The notes beneath the pieces were generated by a model. It was not told the DNA's origin and searched no databases. It saw nothing but the letters and a program-made list of their open reading frames with translations. Position numbers and translations under genes: made by a program. From Bacteroidales bacterium (GTDB lineage Bacteria > Bacteroidota > Bacteroidia > Bacteroidales > UBA932): DNA of 64,000 nt. The DNA lies in assembly GCA_017625725.1 (NCBI GenBank), contig JAGAKH010000041.1, forward strand, positions 1 through 64,000, read 5' to 3'. Shown here piece by piece: positions 18,666-28,096 of the stretch (position 1 is its first letter; each line of letters opens with the position of its first letter).

Positions 18666-20460
18666 TGAGGTCTGGGATGGAAAGACTTTGAATATGCCGG
18701 ATTATAATGCAGCAACAGAAACTTGGACTATCGATTCGGGATCTGAGCTTGCATGGCTTGCTAATGCTGTGAATGGAACTCTTCCATCTACTAAAGCAGC
18801 TGAGACTGCTCCTGTATATAAGGATGGCCAGACAATTGTTCTTGGAGCTGATATCAATCTGGGAGGTCGTGAGTGGACTCCTATCGGTGTTGGAGATAAC
18901 CGCTTCGAGGGTACATTCGATGGTAAAGGCTATACTATCAGTGATTTCAAGATTTCGACCCGTCACGGTAATAAGCCGCAGGCTGCGTTGTTCGGTAATC
19001 TTGCTGGAATTATAGTTCTTAAGGATTTTACTGTAGAGAAGGCCAATATTGTATATCCTGGCAAGGATGACTTCTATGCATCTGCAGTTGTTGCAACAGC
19101 ATATGGTAACGTTACTCTGCAGAATGTGACTGTAAAAGATTCGTATATATCAGGAAACAACAAGGTGGCAGGTCTCTTTGCACATGATGGCGTAGTTTCT
19201 TCATTGAGCATTGATAACTGTCATGTCCTTGACTCTGAGATTGAATCGTTGAACGAGGAAGATGGTGGAAATGTCGGAGGTCTTGTCGGACTTCTTCAGG
19301 CAAAGGTAGAACATTCTATCAAGAACTCATCAGTAAGGAATACCGTTATAAAAGGAATCAACTCATCCAATACAGGAAAGCGTGCTAACGGTGAGTTCGT
19401 AGCATGTGTATATGGTAAAAATGGTCTTACAGTAAAGATTGAAGACTGTGAGGTGGAGAATAATACATTCACTCAGAATGAAGGAGTTACTTATGTGTCG
19501 CCTTATGGAGTGTTTGTCGGTGGTTACAGAGAAGATACTGGCCTTCCAACTGTCATCGTTGATGGTACAGAAATTTATGGAGTTGCAAAGATCGGCGACA
19601 CAAGATATTTGACCATTGACGAGGCAATCGCTAACTGGACTAACAATACTACTCTTACTTTGCTTGCTGATGTGACACTCAGTGATGTCGTGAAAATCAA
19701 GTCTACTGAGCATCATATCCTTAACCTTGGCACATATACCATGACAGCTGCAAGCGGTAAGAATGCTTTTGAGATTATCGCATCAGGTACAGGTGATGCA
19801 GAACGTTATGCAATTACCATCAATGCTGATGCAACCAATCCTGGTGGTATCAATGCGGGCAAGAATGCTATTGTATACTACGATTTCTCTAAGGGAACAA
19901 CAAGTGGTAATGACCGTCCTATAATCATGATCAATGGTGGTGTGTTTAATGCAAGCACGGCAACTCTCTTATGGGGCACAACAGTGGCTGGTATCCACTT
20001 CAAGGGTGGTAGTTTGGCCCGTCAGGCTGCGACACTCAATATCAGCGGTGGTGAATTCAATTGTTCAATCAACGGTTCGGTCAAGTCTAAGATGATAATC
20101 TCTGGTGGTTTATTTCACCATAGCGTCAGTTCGCAGGGTGATCAGACCGCATATCGTCTTATATCCGGCGGTACATTCAAGACTCTTGGCTTTATGACAG
20201 CTGATAGTAATAACACCAAGTTCTGGTTCGGTACATCAATGGCCAATAGCAATGTTGGTGTTTACGTTAATGACGATAACTACCTCGTTGTCGGTGGTCC
20301 GGTAATTACAGAGTTCGACAACAGATTCCAGGCCAAAGTAAAATATAGCAAGTGGAGCAATTTATTGCAGTATAGCAGTGCTGCAACCTACGGTCTGTAT
20401 TACACAAACGCATCTCTACTAAAAGAGACTGATAATTTTGAACGCAATCCTAATTTATAG
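17788..20460 (+). CDS. Fimbrillin-like lipoprotein, array member 9 (long form)
   Basis: Start set at 17788 because this ATG begins the lipoprotein signal peptide (FAASC, Cys20, then QQEN); the frame stays open further upstream through the poly-G tract. The resulting protein has 890 residues. The shared domain is nearly identical to that of member 6 (LTRPFAQLNIATI, NYRTNIIGNLL). Residues ~300-580 form a GLUG-like module (VLGADINLGGREWTPIG, AALFGNLAG, GGNVGGLVGLL). The rest has beta-helix-like Gly/Asn repeats (GGVFNAST, SGGEFNCS, SGGLFHHS, SGGTFKT). The tail is unlike that of member 6 although the front is a near copy. Confidence 0.88.
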   Translation: MKKLLYSAAALATLLFAASCQQENLEPARTGVTYTITLADEVQTKGKDGHDAYDLYYEVYRNTNAGLVELYDDVKEMTGPKTTVTLDLLNDQDYTVLFWANKKDTDYFEVSDLQNVTIKTASSNNEERDAFCGKDELTAHDNGSVKTVTLTRPFAQLNIATIVPETLDGYKITPESSLVKVTGAPKSFNVLTGEGHENSVGEVTYTVNTVPAVDIVVAPNTYKMAAMNYVFAPEGNITVYYEINTANGTVKNTINNVPVKKNYRTNIIGNLLTSDATYTVDIKPGFETEETMVEVWDGKTLNMPDYNAATETWTIDSGSELAWLANAVNGTLPSTKAAETAPVYKDGQTIVLGADINLGGREWTPIGVGDNRFEGTFDGKGYTISDFKISTRHGNKPQAALFGNLAGIIVLKDFTVEKANIVYPGKDDFYASAVVATAYGNVTLQNVTVKDSYISGNNKVAGLFAHDGVVSSLSIDNCHVLDSEIESLNEEDGGNVGGLVGLLQAKVEHSIKNSSVRNTVIKGINSSNTGKRANGEFVACVYGKNGLTVKIEDCEVENNTFTQNEGVTYVSPYGVFVGGYREDTGLPTVIVDGTEIYGVAKIGDTRYLTIDEAIANWTNNTTLTLLADVTLSDVVKIKSTEHHILNLGTYTMTAASGKNAFEIIASGTGDAERYAITINADATNPGGINAGKNAIVYYDFSKGTTSGNDRPIIMINGGVFNASTATLLWGTTVAGIHFKGGSLARQAATLNISGGEFNCSINGSVKSKMIISGGLFHHSVSSQGDQTAYRLISGGTFKTLGFMTADSNNTKFWFGTSMANSNVGVYVNDDNYLVVGGPVITEFDNRFQAKVKYSKWSNLLQYSSAATYGLYYTNASLLKETDNFERNPNL

Positions 20461-20472
20461 ACTAACCCTCGA

Positions 20473-20498
20473 CCCCTGGCCCTTGACCGGGCCTGGGG
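20473..20498. repeat. Array hairpin e (loop TTGACC)
   Basis: CCCCTGGCCC/GGGCCTGGGG with loop TTGACC (20483-20488), followed by TTGCCAAAGAAAA. It lies between members 9 and 10, 12 bp after the stop of member 9. Confidence 0.7.
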
Positions 20499-20548
20499 TT
20501 GCCAAAGAAAACTAATTACAATTATTATTAACTAAAAAACAAAAACAC

Positions 20549-23500
20549 ATGAAAAAGATTTTGTTATTTGCCAGTGCACTTGCAGGACTTTTCCTTGCTG
20601 CTTCTTGCCAGCAGGAGATGCTTAGTCCGGCTATGGGCGGCGATGCGAATGTGACATTCAATGTCGCAGCCGGTGATGTGGCTACAAAGGCTGACATCGC
20701 TGACGGAACCAATGTGGACATTCTTTATTGGGAAATCTATGGTGACATTAATCAGGCTCCTCTTGGAGAGGGTAGTGTCAACAAGACTACTGACAAGCAC
20801 TTCACCGTTGAACTGAAGCTTGTCGCAGACCAGCACTATACCATCATCTTCTGGGCTGAAGTTGAGGGTAAGGGCCACTATGTTACCGATGACCTTCGTA
20901 AGGTTGCAATCAACACTTATGCTGACGAAAAGGCAAATGATGAGACTCGTGCAGCTTTCTTCGCAGTTTATAGTTTTGACACAGAAAATGGCGAGTCAAT
21001 CAAGGAGGATATCTACCTCTATCGTCCATTCTCACAGATCAACCTCGGTGCTACCACTTACGAGACATCTTTCAACCTTGTTCAGGGTGGTCTGAAGGTG
21101 GAGTCAACAGAAATGACTGTGAACAAGATCGCTAATGTGTTCAATACAATTACCGGAATGGGTGAGACAGAGGGCAGTTTCGATGGTAAGGTTACTTTCA
21201 AGGCCAATGATGACTTCACTACACCTAATGGTTCAAGGGACGCAACAGAGAAGCTTCTCACTGTAAACAATGTGACTTACTATTGGCTTGGAATGAACTA
21301 CCTTATCGTTACTGACAATAGCGATAACGTGAATGTGGACGTTGTTCTCAATACAAACCTTGGAACTGTAAATCATTCGATCAGCAGCGTTCCTGTCAAG
21401 GAGAACTTCCGTACAAACATTCTTGGTAACTTCCTTACTACTGATGCTACATTCGAGGTTATCGTTGACGAGAATTTCGAGGCTCCTGAAATCGTTATCG
21501 GAAGCGAGTGGACACAGACTGGTGTTTATGAGTATCTTGTAAACGAGTCAGCATCTCAGACTGCTCTTAAGGAGATCCTTGCTCACGCGGATGCAGAGGC
21601 AAGACGTGCTCTTACCAAGTCTGAAGGTCCTGTTGTGACCATCAATCTCAATGGTAACGTAGAGTGGGAGACTGGTGGCGGAATCGGTTCTACTCCGCTC
21701 CTCGCAGAGGATTCACCTATTTCTGCTGTTGTGATCAATGGTAACGGCAAGACTTTCACTGCTACAGGTGCTGGTGTAGGTGCAATCCGTCTTGCAAATG
21801 GCGGACAGCTTACTTTCAACAATGTCAAGATTGTCGATAAGTCTGTATCGTATGACGAGGGTTCATGGGAGTTAGGTTATCTTGAGTTCGAAGGCAATAT
21901 TGTATTCGATGGCTGTGATATCGTTAATGCAATCATGGTAAGTGCAGATGTTGTTGATTTCAGGAACACTACTCTTAATTCAAATGCCGCAAACCAGTAT
22001 GCAGCATGGGTAGATAATGGTACTGTCAACTTCACTAAATGTACAGTCAAGGGTCCACGTGGAATCAAGATTCACGAATGCTATTCATCTGTAGTTACAG
22101 GCGTTACATTTGATGGATGTACTTTCGACAAGCTTTCTGAGAAGCCAGGTATTGCAATAGGTGACATCTGGGCACCAGGAGCTGACTGTAGTTATGGTGG
22201 TAGCACATGGGTTAAGCCTTCTGATGCAGCTATAACTGAAATTACAATCAAGAACTCTACTTTCAATCAGTGCCAGGCAGGAGATCAGAAGAATTATATG
22301 TATGAGACTGATACTCCAGCTGATCCGACTACTCTGATTCTCAATCTTGAGAATAACACCGTAATCCCAAGCGGCGACGCTCTTGTTGAGCAGGCTGATG
22401 GCAGCGTGGCAGTAGCAACCACTGAGAGTCTTGACGAGGCTATCGCAAAAGACTATACAACGATCAGACTTGCAGAAGGAGTATATGTTATTCCAGACAG
22501 TGCTAAGGGCAAGACCTTGAAATTCATCGGTACAGGTAATCCTGAGGATACAAAGATAGCAACTGACAATGTTACAGGTAGCTACGAGGGATGTAACTAT
22601 GCATTGGATGGCTCAACTGTAACTTTTGAAAACATCAGCATCAACACTCCATCTTCTCTATATATTGGCTATGCTCGTTGCAATGGTACATACAACAATT
22701 GTGTCTTCAACGGAACATATACTCTGTATGGTGTCAGCGAGTTCAACAATTGTACATTCAATGTGTCTGGTGATGTTTATAATGTGTGGACTTGGGGTGC
22801 TCCGACAGCTACATTCAATGACTGTACTTTCAATTCTGATGGTAAGGCAATGCTCCTTTATGGTACGGAAAACACCAAGTTGACTATTAACAGATGTACA
22901 TTCAATGATAACGGTGGCCTTGAGGACCTTAAGGCAGCTGTAGAGATCGGAAATGACTATGGCACTTCTTACACTCTTGTCGTTAATGACACTGAAGTAA
23001 ATGGTTATGAAGTCAACGATAAGGGTATCGTGACCGGCACTACTCTTTGGGCAAACAAGAATTCAATGGGTACTGATAAGCTTTCAGTTACAGTTGATGG
23101 CCTTAAGTGGATCGGTGGTCTTCTTTATACGGATGCTGAAGGCAATGTTGTTGTAGATTCTGCGGCTGCCCTCACAGCAGCTCTTGCTGAGCACACAAGC
23201 ATCATTCTTAAGCCAGGTGTTTATGAAGGCAAATTCGACATTAAGAAAGATGGTACAACCATTAACGGTAAGAATGCCGCTTTTGTCGGCTGCATCAACC
23301 TCAATGGTAAAGATAATGTAACTCTTAAGAACATCAAGTTCGATGCTGCAACAGCTGAGGTATGCTATGATGGTAAAGGAAAAGGCAAACAGTATGCTAA
23401 CATCATCAGCGGAACTACGAACGCTAAGGGTACAGAAGGGCTTCTGGTAGAAGGATGTTCATTCACCGGTACTTTTGCTGATGGTGGAGTTGCTATTGCT

Positions 23501-23818
23501 TTTGCTGACCAGGGTAGAGGATCAGGACAGTCTGGTAACATTACTATAAAGGGCTGTACTTTTGCTACAGATGGCGGTTACTATGACATTTATACATATT
23601 ATTCCGGTAAGGGATATTGTAATATTGAGGGCAACGTATTTGGTTCCAATGTTTTAGGTATTGCTATCTATTTAGGTAAATATCAGTCAGGCACTCCTGT
23701 TGTTGTCAAAGGTAATGACTTCAAGAAGGCCGCTGATTTTGACGCAGCAGCTTATATCCAGGATCACAGCACCTATGGTGTTTCTTTCGATGCCTCTGAA
23801 AATACATTTGCAAACTAA
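20549..23818 (+). CDS. Fimbrillin-like lipoprotein, array member 10 (long form)
   Basis: Long paralogue of 1089 residues. The signal peptide (LAASC, Cys20, then QQEM) is encoded by almost the same DNA as in members 7 and 8. The shared domain has YRPFSQINLGA and NFRTNILGNFL. Its core (VDILYWEIYGD, YADEKANDE, RAAFFAV) is closest to member 11. The C-terminal ~750 residues are beta-helix-like, with many FNNCTF, FDGCDI, FNDCTF and INRCTF units, ending in VKGNDFKKA and DASENTF. The perfect palindrome at 23819-23832 begins at the base after its stop, and hairpin f follows. Confidence 0.88.
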   Translation: MKKILLFASALAGLFLAASCQQEMLSPAMGGDANVTFNVAAGDVATKADIADGTNVDILYWEIYGDINQAPLGEGSVNKTTDKHFTVELKLVADQHYTIIFWAEVEGKGHYVTDDLRKVAINTYADEKANDETRAAFFAVYSFDTENGESIKEDIYLYRPFSQINLGATTYETSFNLVQGGLKVESTEMTVNKIANVFNTITGMGETEGSFDGKVTFKANDDFTTPNGSRDATEKLLTVNNVTYYWLGMNYLIVTDNSDNVNVDVVLNTNLGTVNHSISSVPVKENFRTNILGNFLTTDATFEVIVDENFEAPEIVIGSEWTQTGVYEYLVNESASQTALKEILAHADAEARRALTKSEGPVVTINLNGNVEWETGGGIGSTPLLAEDSPISAVVINGNGKTFTATGAGVGAIRLANGGQLTFNNVKIVDKSVSYDEGSWELGYLEFEGNIVFDGCDIVNAIMVSADVVDFRNTTLNSNAANQYAAWVDNGTVNFTKCTVKGPRGIKIHECYSSVVTGVTFDGCTFDKLSEKPGIAIGDIWAPGADCSYGGSTWVKPSDAAITEITIKNSTFNQCQAGDQKNYMYETDTPADPTTLILNLENNTVIPSGDALVEQADGSVAVATTESLDEAIAKDYTTIRLAEGVYVIPDSAKGKTLKFIGTGNPEDTKIATDNVTGSYEGCNYALDGSTVTFENISINTPSSLYIGYARCNGTYNNCVFNGTYTLYGVSEFNNCTFNVSGDVYNVWTWGAPTATFNDCTFNSDGKAMLLYGTENTKLTINRCTFNDNGGLEDLKAAVEIGNDYGTSYTLVVNDTEVNGYEVNDKGIVTGTTLWANKNSMGTDKLSVTVDGLKWIGGLLYTDAEGNVVVDSAAALTAALAEHTSIILKPGVYEGKFDIKKDGTTINGKNAAFVGCINLNGKDNVTLKNIKFDAATAEVCYDGKGKGKQYANIISGTTNAKGTEGLLVEGCSFTGTFADGGVAIAFADQGRGSGQSGNITIKGCTFATDGGYYDIYTYYSGKGYCNIEGNVFGSNVLGIAIYLGKYQSGTPVVVKGNDFKKAADFDAAAYIQDHSTYGVSFDASENTFAN

Positions 23819-23832
23819 CGGTAATATTACCG
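23819..23832. repeat. Perfect 14-bp palindrome after array member 10
   Basis: CGGTAATATTACCG starts at the base after the TAA stop of member 10 and lies 16 bp before hairpin f. It could be a protein-binding site or the remains of a repeat. There is no T-tract. I see no second copy in the window. Confidence 0.45.
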
Positions 23833-23848
23833 CTTGAATTACATTCGA

Positions 23849-23874
23849 CCCCCGGCCCTTGACCGGGCCTGGGG
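23849..23874. repeat. Array hairpin f (loop TTGACC)
   Basis: CCCCCGGCCC/GGGCCTGGGG with loop TTGACC (23859-23864), trailing TTGCCAAGAAAA. The central mismatch is C-T here rather than T-T as in copies b, c and e. Confidence 0.7.
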
Positions 23875-23898
23875 TTGCCAAGAAAAAATGAAATTTTA

Positions 23899-24849
23899 AT
23901 GAAGATGTTGAGAAGAATTATTTGTTTTTGTGCTGCTGTGGCAGTGATTGTCCTTACTGGTTCATGCCAGAAGGAGGTCATCTCATGGTTCAGCAGGGAA
24001 GCAGATGTGTCGTTCAAGGTTTCCACTGCGGAGGTGATGACCAAGGCCATCGCAGATGGTTCCAATGTGGATATCCTTTATTGGGAAATCTATGGTGATG
24101 TGAATAATGCTCAGAAGCCTCTTGCTGAGGGTGTTGTAAAGGATGATGATGCGAATGGAGAGTTCACCCTCGATCTGACGCTGATCATTGATCAGACCTA
24201 CACCTTCGTGTTCTGGGCTCAGGTAGACCGTGAAGAAGGCAAGGAGCATTATGATGTGAGCGATCTTCGCAAGGTTTACATCAAGACTTATGCTGACGAG
24301 AAGGCAAATGACGAGAGCCGTGCTGCATTCTTCGCTGTGAAGGAACTTCATGTGTCCGGACCTATTGATGAAAAGATAATCCTGCGCCGTCCGTTCTCTC
24401 AGCTCAATATCGCAACCACATCTTATGATACATCGCTCAATCTCACTTCCGGCCTGAAGGTCAACACCTCTGAGATTACGGTGGATGGTGTGGCAAATGC
24501 GTTCAATACTCTTACAGGCAAGGGTGAAGGCAGACTCAAGGTCCTTTTCTCGCCGGCACCGACTCCACATGGAGAAGATGATGCAGTGAAGAAGATGCTT
24601 GATGTGAATGGAGTGAAGTATCATTGGTTAGGAATGAATTATCTCATCGTGAATGGTGATAAGGATGATGTCAATGTTGATATTCTCTTTGATACGACTC
24701 ATGGTCCTGTGGATTTGTATGTTTCGAATGTGCCTGTAAAGGAGAATTTCAGGACCAACATTGTGGGTGACCTGCTCACTACTGATGCGAGATTTGAGGT
24801 TATCGTTGATGAGAATTTCGATAAGAATGATATTGTTGTGAATAAATAA
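23899..24849 (+). CDS. Fimbrillin-like lipoprotein, array member 11 (short form)
   Basis: Domain-only paralogue. The ATG at 23899 gives a 316-residue protein with a signal peptide ending LTGSC (Cys23), followed by QKEV. Both family marks are present (LRRPFSQLNIAT and NFRTNIVGDLL). The domain shares VDILYWEIYGDVN, YADEKANDESRAAFFAV and the closing FEVIVDENF with member 10, so the two are probably a recent pair. The sequence ends with NDIVVNK right after the shared domain, at the point where member 10 continues into its long tail. It may be a truncated duplicate of member 10 or a functional short form. Confidence 0.88.
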   Translation: MKMLRRIICFCAAVAVIVLTGSCQKEVISWFSREADVSFKVSTAEVMTKAIADGSNVDILYWEIYGDVNNAQKPLAEGVVKDDDANGEFTLDLTLIIDQTYTFVFWAQVDREEGKEHYDVSDLRKVYIKTYADEKANDESRAAFFAVKELHVSGPIDEKIILRRPFSQLNIATTSYDTSLNLTSGLKVNTSEITVDGVANAFNTLTGKGEGRLKVLFSPAPTPHGEDDAVKKMLDVNGVKYHWLGMNYLIVNGDKDDVNVDILFDTTHGPVDLYVSNVPVKENFRTNIVGDLLTTDARFEVIVDENFDKNDIVVNK

Positions 24850-24874
24850 TTAACTAACTGTTATCTATATTATT

Positions 24875-26563
24875 ATGAAAAAATTATTGTTGATTGCAGC
24901 GGCTGTGGCCGGAATGTCCGTAGCTGCTTCATGTCAGAAAGAAGCTCCAGCAGCAGGTAATTCAGGTGATGTTACCGTTTCAATTTCTGTGGAGGTTCCA
25001 AATGTTCTTGAGACCAAGGCAATTGCCAAGGCAGAGAATGCCGACATCGTTTATTATGAGGTGTGGACTGCTGATTGGAAGAAGCAGCTCTATCCTGTTG
25101 ATAACACTAAACTTGCTTCTGAGCCTGTAGTGGACAAGAAAGCTACTGTTGAGCTTACACTTGTTGCTGGTCAGACATACAACTTCATTTTCTGGGCACA
25201 GAAAGAGACTTGTGGAGCATATGACGTGAATGAACTTAAGAAAGTCAAGGTTGATTACAATGTAATTGCAAATGCCGGAAACAGCGATGTGTTCGATGCT
25301 TACTATGATGTCGAGACCATCACCGTCAATGGCCCGATCAATCAGACCATCACTCTTTTCCGTCCTTTCGCCCAGCTTAACTTCGGTGCTTCAAGGATGG
25401 ATTCGGATCTGGGAAATATTACAGTTGGTGAAACAGAAGTGACTGTAACAGGACTTGCTACCGTATTCAATACGATCGATGGATTGGGTGAGACTGAGTA
25501 TGCTGGTGCCGTTACTTTCAAGGCAACAGGTCTTGCTGCTGATCCGAATGTAGAGAAGCTCGTTACCAACAACTCTGAATACACTTGGGTTGCAATGGAT
25601 TATATGCTTATGATGGACGATAAGACAAATGTGACAGTTACTGCTGCATTTGAAGTTGAGGAAATCGGTGTTGTGAATCATAACATTTCTTCAGTTCCTC
25701 TTCAGAAGAACTATCGTACAAACATTGTAGGTGACCTCTTTACAACTGATGCAAAGCTTCAGATCGTTATCGATCCTGCATTCGAGGAGCCTGACTATAT
25801 CATTGGTGTAGGTACTCCGGTAGATAATAAGGTCTCTCTTCAGGAGTCTATCAATAAGGCAGCTTCAGGTGATGTCCTCATTCTTGCAGACGGTGTGTAT
25901 GAAGGAGTTACATTGATTGAAGACAAGAGTCTTACCCTTGTTGCAGCCAATCCTGGCAAAGCAGTCATCAAAGGTAAGCTCGGAGTTGCATATCAGCCTG
26001 TTACCCTCAAGGGTCTTGCTTTTGAAGTGACTTCTGATACAGCGGTTAATACAGGACACCAGTATGTAGACAATGCCAATTACTATATCATTCCGATTTA
26101 TTGTGCGGATGTGACTGTTGAAGATTGTGTTTTCACAGGCATGACCGACGATTTTGGAGCTATATATTACTATGCAAATACTTCCGGTGCAACTACAGAA
26201 AATCTTGAGAAACTTACAGTGAAGAACAGCAGCTTCGACGGTGGACGTGCAATCCGTTCGAGAGCTAATGTAGAGGTGACAGGATGTGAATTCACCGGAC
26301 TTATCAATCCATGTCTCCAGATTCTTGGATTTGCAAATGATGCCTTGAAGAGCAAGGTTATCTTTACTGGAAACACCTCCGACAACGCAGTAAATGGAGT
26401 TACCATCAAGACCACTAACTACAAGATTTCCAACGTTGATTTCAATGTAGGTGGTAATACCAACTGCAATACCATAGCTTACGATACAAAGAAAGTTTCG
26501 AATATGAATCCGTCTACATTCACTTATTCTGGTGAAGTGACTACTATGATCGTAGAGCCTTAG
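24875..26563 (+). CDS. Fimbrillin-like lipoprotein, array member 12
   Basis: Lipoprotein of 562 residues, 25 bp after member 11. The signal peptide ends VAASC (Cys20), followed by QKEA. The shared domain has LFRPFAQLNFGA and NYRTNIVGDLF. Residues ~310-562 form a beta-helix-like unit in the style of polysaccharide-lyase-fold proteins (VSLQESINKAASGDVLIL, GVYEGVTLIEDKSLTLV, VEDCVFTGM, VTGCEFTG). The opening, a bounded ladder with ASGDVLILADGVYEG, resembles alginate-lyase-like or chondroitinase-B-like repeats. I see no clear catalytic pair, so an enzyme activity is not claimed. Confidence 0.87.
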   Translation: MKKLLLIAAAVAGMSVAASCQKEAPAAGNSGDVTVSISVEVPNVLETKAIAKAENADIVYYEVWTADWKKQLYPVDNTKLASEPVVDKKATVELTLVAGQTYNFIFWAQKETCGAYDVNELKKVKVDYNVIANAGNSDVFDAYYDVETITVNGPINQTITLFRPFAQLNFGASRMDSDLGNITVGETEVTVTGLATVFNTIDGLGETEYAGAVTFKATGLAADPNVEKLVTNNSEYTWVAMDYMLMMDDKTNVTVTAAFEVEEIGVVNHNISSVPLQKNYRTNIVGDLFTTDAKLQIVIDPAFEEPDYIIGVGTPVDNKVSLQESINKAASGDVLILADGVYEGVTLIEDKSLTLVAANPGKAVIKGKLGVAYQPVTLKGLAFEVTSDTAVNTGHQYVDNANYYIIPIYCADVTVEDCVFTGMTDDFGAIYYYANTSGATTENLEKLTVKNSSFDGGRAIRSRANVEVTGCEFTGLINPCLQILGFANDALKSKVIFTGNTSDNAVNGVTIKTTNYKISNVDFNVGGNTNCNTIAYDTKKVSNMNPSTFTYSGEVTTMIVEP

Positions 26564-26572
26564 TATTTTTCG

Positions 26573-26600
26573 CCCCACAGCACTTGACCGTGCTGCGGGG
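26573..26600. repeat. Array hairpin g (loop TTGACC, different stem)
   Basis: CCCCACAGCAC/GTGCTGCGGGG with one A-C mismatch and loop TTGACC (26584-26589), followed by TGCC. The inner stem is CAGCAC/GTGCTG instead of GGCCC/GGGCC, so both arms changed together while loop and outer CCCC/GGGG stayed. This is the strongest compensatory case in the series. Confidence 0.75.
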
Positions 26601-26638
26601 TGCCGAGATAAATAATTATTAAAGACTAAATTATCTTT

Positions 26639-28039
26639 ATGAAACGTATTTTTTATTTGTTTCTAGCTGCCGCCTTTGCCTTGGCTTCCTGCCAGAAGGT
26701 GGATCAGCTTGAACAGACTGGAGATGAGGGTGTCGTTACTTTCTCTGTCAATCTTCCAGGTTCCATCAGCACGAAGGCTGTTGCAGATGGTGAAAAGGCT
26801 GTGAAGCTCTTCTATGCAACCTACACAGAAGATGGTAGGCTGATTAAGAGCCTTTGCGACACTACTGTGGGTGTGACTGTCGATGGCAAGAAGGCTCAGA
26901 TCAAGCTTCAGCTTGTCAAGAACCTTGTCTATGATGTTGTGTTCTGGGCTCAGTCTCCTGATTGCAAGGCTTTTGAATTCAATTGGGCTGATGCAGTCAT
27001 GACTGTTGATTACAAGGGTCTGGCAAATGATGACAATCGTGATGCTTTTTATGCCCTTGAAGATAATCTGACTGTGACAAACGCGGGACTGGAAAAGGAT
27101 GTGATCCTATATCGTCCTTTTGCTCAGATCAATTTCGGATCGGCAGATTATCAGGCTGTCGTAGATTATTATGACGCTGCTTCAGTTGATTCAGGAATGA
27201 AGTCTGCAGTTGTTTCCATTGATGTTCCGAACACTCTGAATCTTTGCGACCAGACAATCGGTACATCTGTAGCCGAAATGGACTTCACACTTGCTGCGAT
27301 TCCTAACGATCCAAGGCTTCTGAATGTAAATGGAAAAGATTACAAATATGTTTCCATGAACTACATTCTTGCTCCTAACGGTAAGGAACCTTATCTTCTT
27401 CCAGAGATTACGGCAAACTTTCAGTTTACTGCAGGTAATATCAATAGAACAATTGATGTCAAGAATGTACCTTTCTTGAGAAATCATCGTACCAACATCA
27501 TCGGTAATTTCTTCACCGAGACAGCTGTGCTGAATATTGTTGTGGATGAAGATTTCCAGAAACCAGATTTCAACATCATCGATCCTGCTGTCGTGTTCAC
27601 TCAGAGAAAGCTTGACAGTCTGGCACGTATCCCTTCAACCAATCTCTTTGTTCCTGCCGGTAACTGGAATGTCCCTTCTGAAATTGCATCTGGTGTTGTT
27701 TTCGTCGGTGCTGAAGGTACAGTCCTCACTGCGGGCAATAATCCTTTCACTGTCGGCGGCGATACTCAGGTTGTTCTTGAAGACGGTTCATCTCTTGTCG
27801 CTGCTTCAGGAAATGCAATCACCCTTGCTGATAATGCGAACGTGACCTTGACTGTAAAGGGTACTGCAAGTATTTCCGCAGCCGGAAACGCTGTGTGGGT
27901 TCCTGCTTCTTCTTCACTCACGGTTACAGGAGGAAACCTCATTGTAACTGGTGGTTCCGGTGTGGGTGGCTCGAGCGGTGGCAGCGGAATCGGTGGCGAT
28001 GGCTCAATCACTATTAATGCTGTCATCACATTACAGTAA
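26639..28039 (+). CDS. Fimbrillin-like lipoprotein, array member 13
   Basis: Lipoprotein of 466 residues. The signal peptide ends ALASC (Cys18), followed by QKVD. The shared domain has LYRPFAQINFGS and NHRTNIIGNFF. Its relatives are members 12 and 14, which share the VVFWAQSPD or IFWAQ strand. After ~320 comes a short strand-rich region, then a Gly-rich stretch (VTGGSGVGGSSGGSG, then GIGGDGSITIN). This looks like the first unit of the GIGG repeat type seen in large Bacteroidales surface proteins, but it breaks off after about one unit with INAVITLQ. Loss of further repeats is a possible explanation. Confidence 0.85.
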   Translation: MKRIFYLFLAAAFALASCQKVDQLEQTGDEGVVTFSVNLPGSISTKAVADGEKAVKLFYATYTEDGRLIKSLCDTTVGVTVDGKKAQIKLQLVKNLVYDVVFWAQSPDCKAFEFNWADAVMTVDYKGLANDDNRDAFYALEDNLTVTNAGLEKDVILYRPFAQINFGSADYQAVVDYYDAASVDSGMKSAVVSIDVPNTLNLCDQTIGTSVAEMDFTLAAIPNDPRLLNVNGKDYKYVSMNYILAPNGKEPYLLPEITANFQFTAGNINRTIDVKNVPFLRNHRTNIIGNFFTETAVLNIVVDEDFQKPDFNIIDPAVVFTQRKLDSLARIPSTNLFVPAGNWNVPSEIASGVVFVGAEGTVLTAGNNPFTVGGDTQVVLEDGSSLVAASGNAITLADNANVTLTVKGTASISAAGNAVWVPASSSLTVTGGNLIVTGGSGVGGSSGGSGIGGDGSITINAVITLQ

Positions 28040-28096
28040 ATGGCATTCTTATCAACTAACCAGAAAATATTCAATAATTCAATAATCAATAATTTT

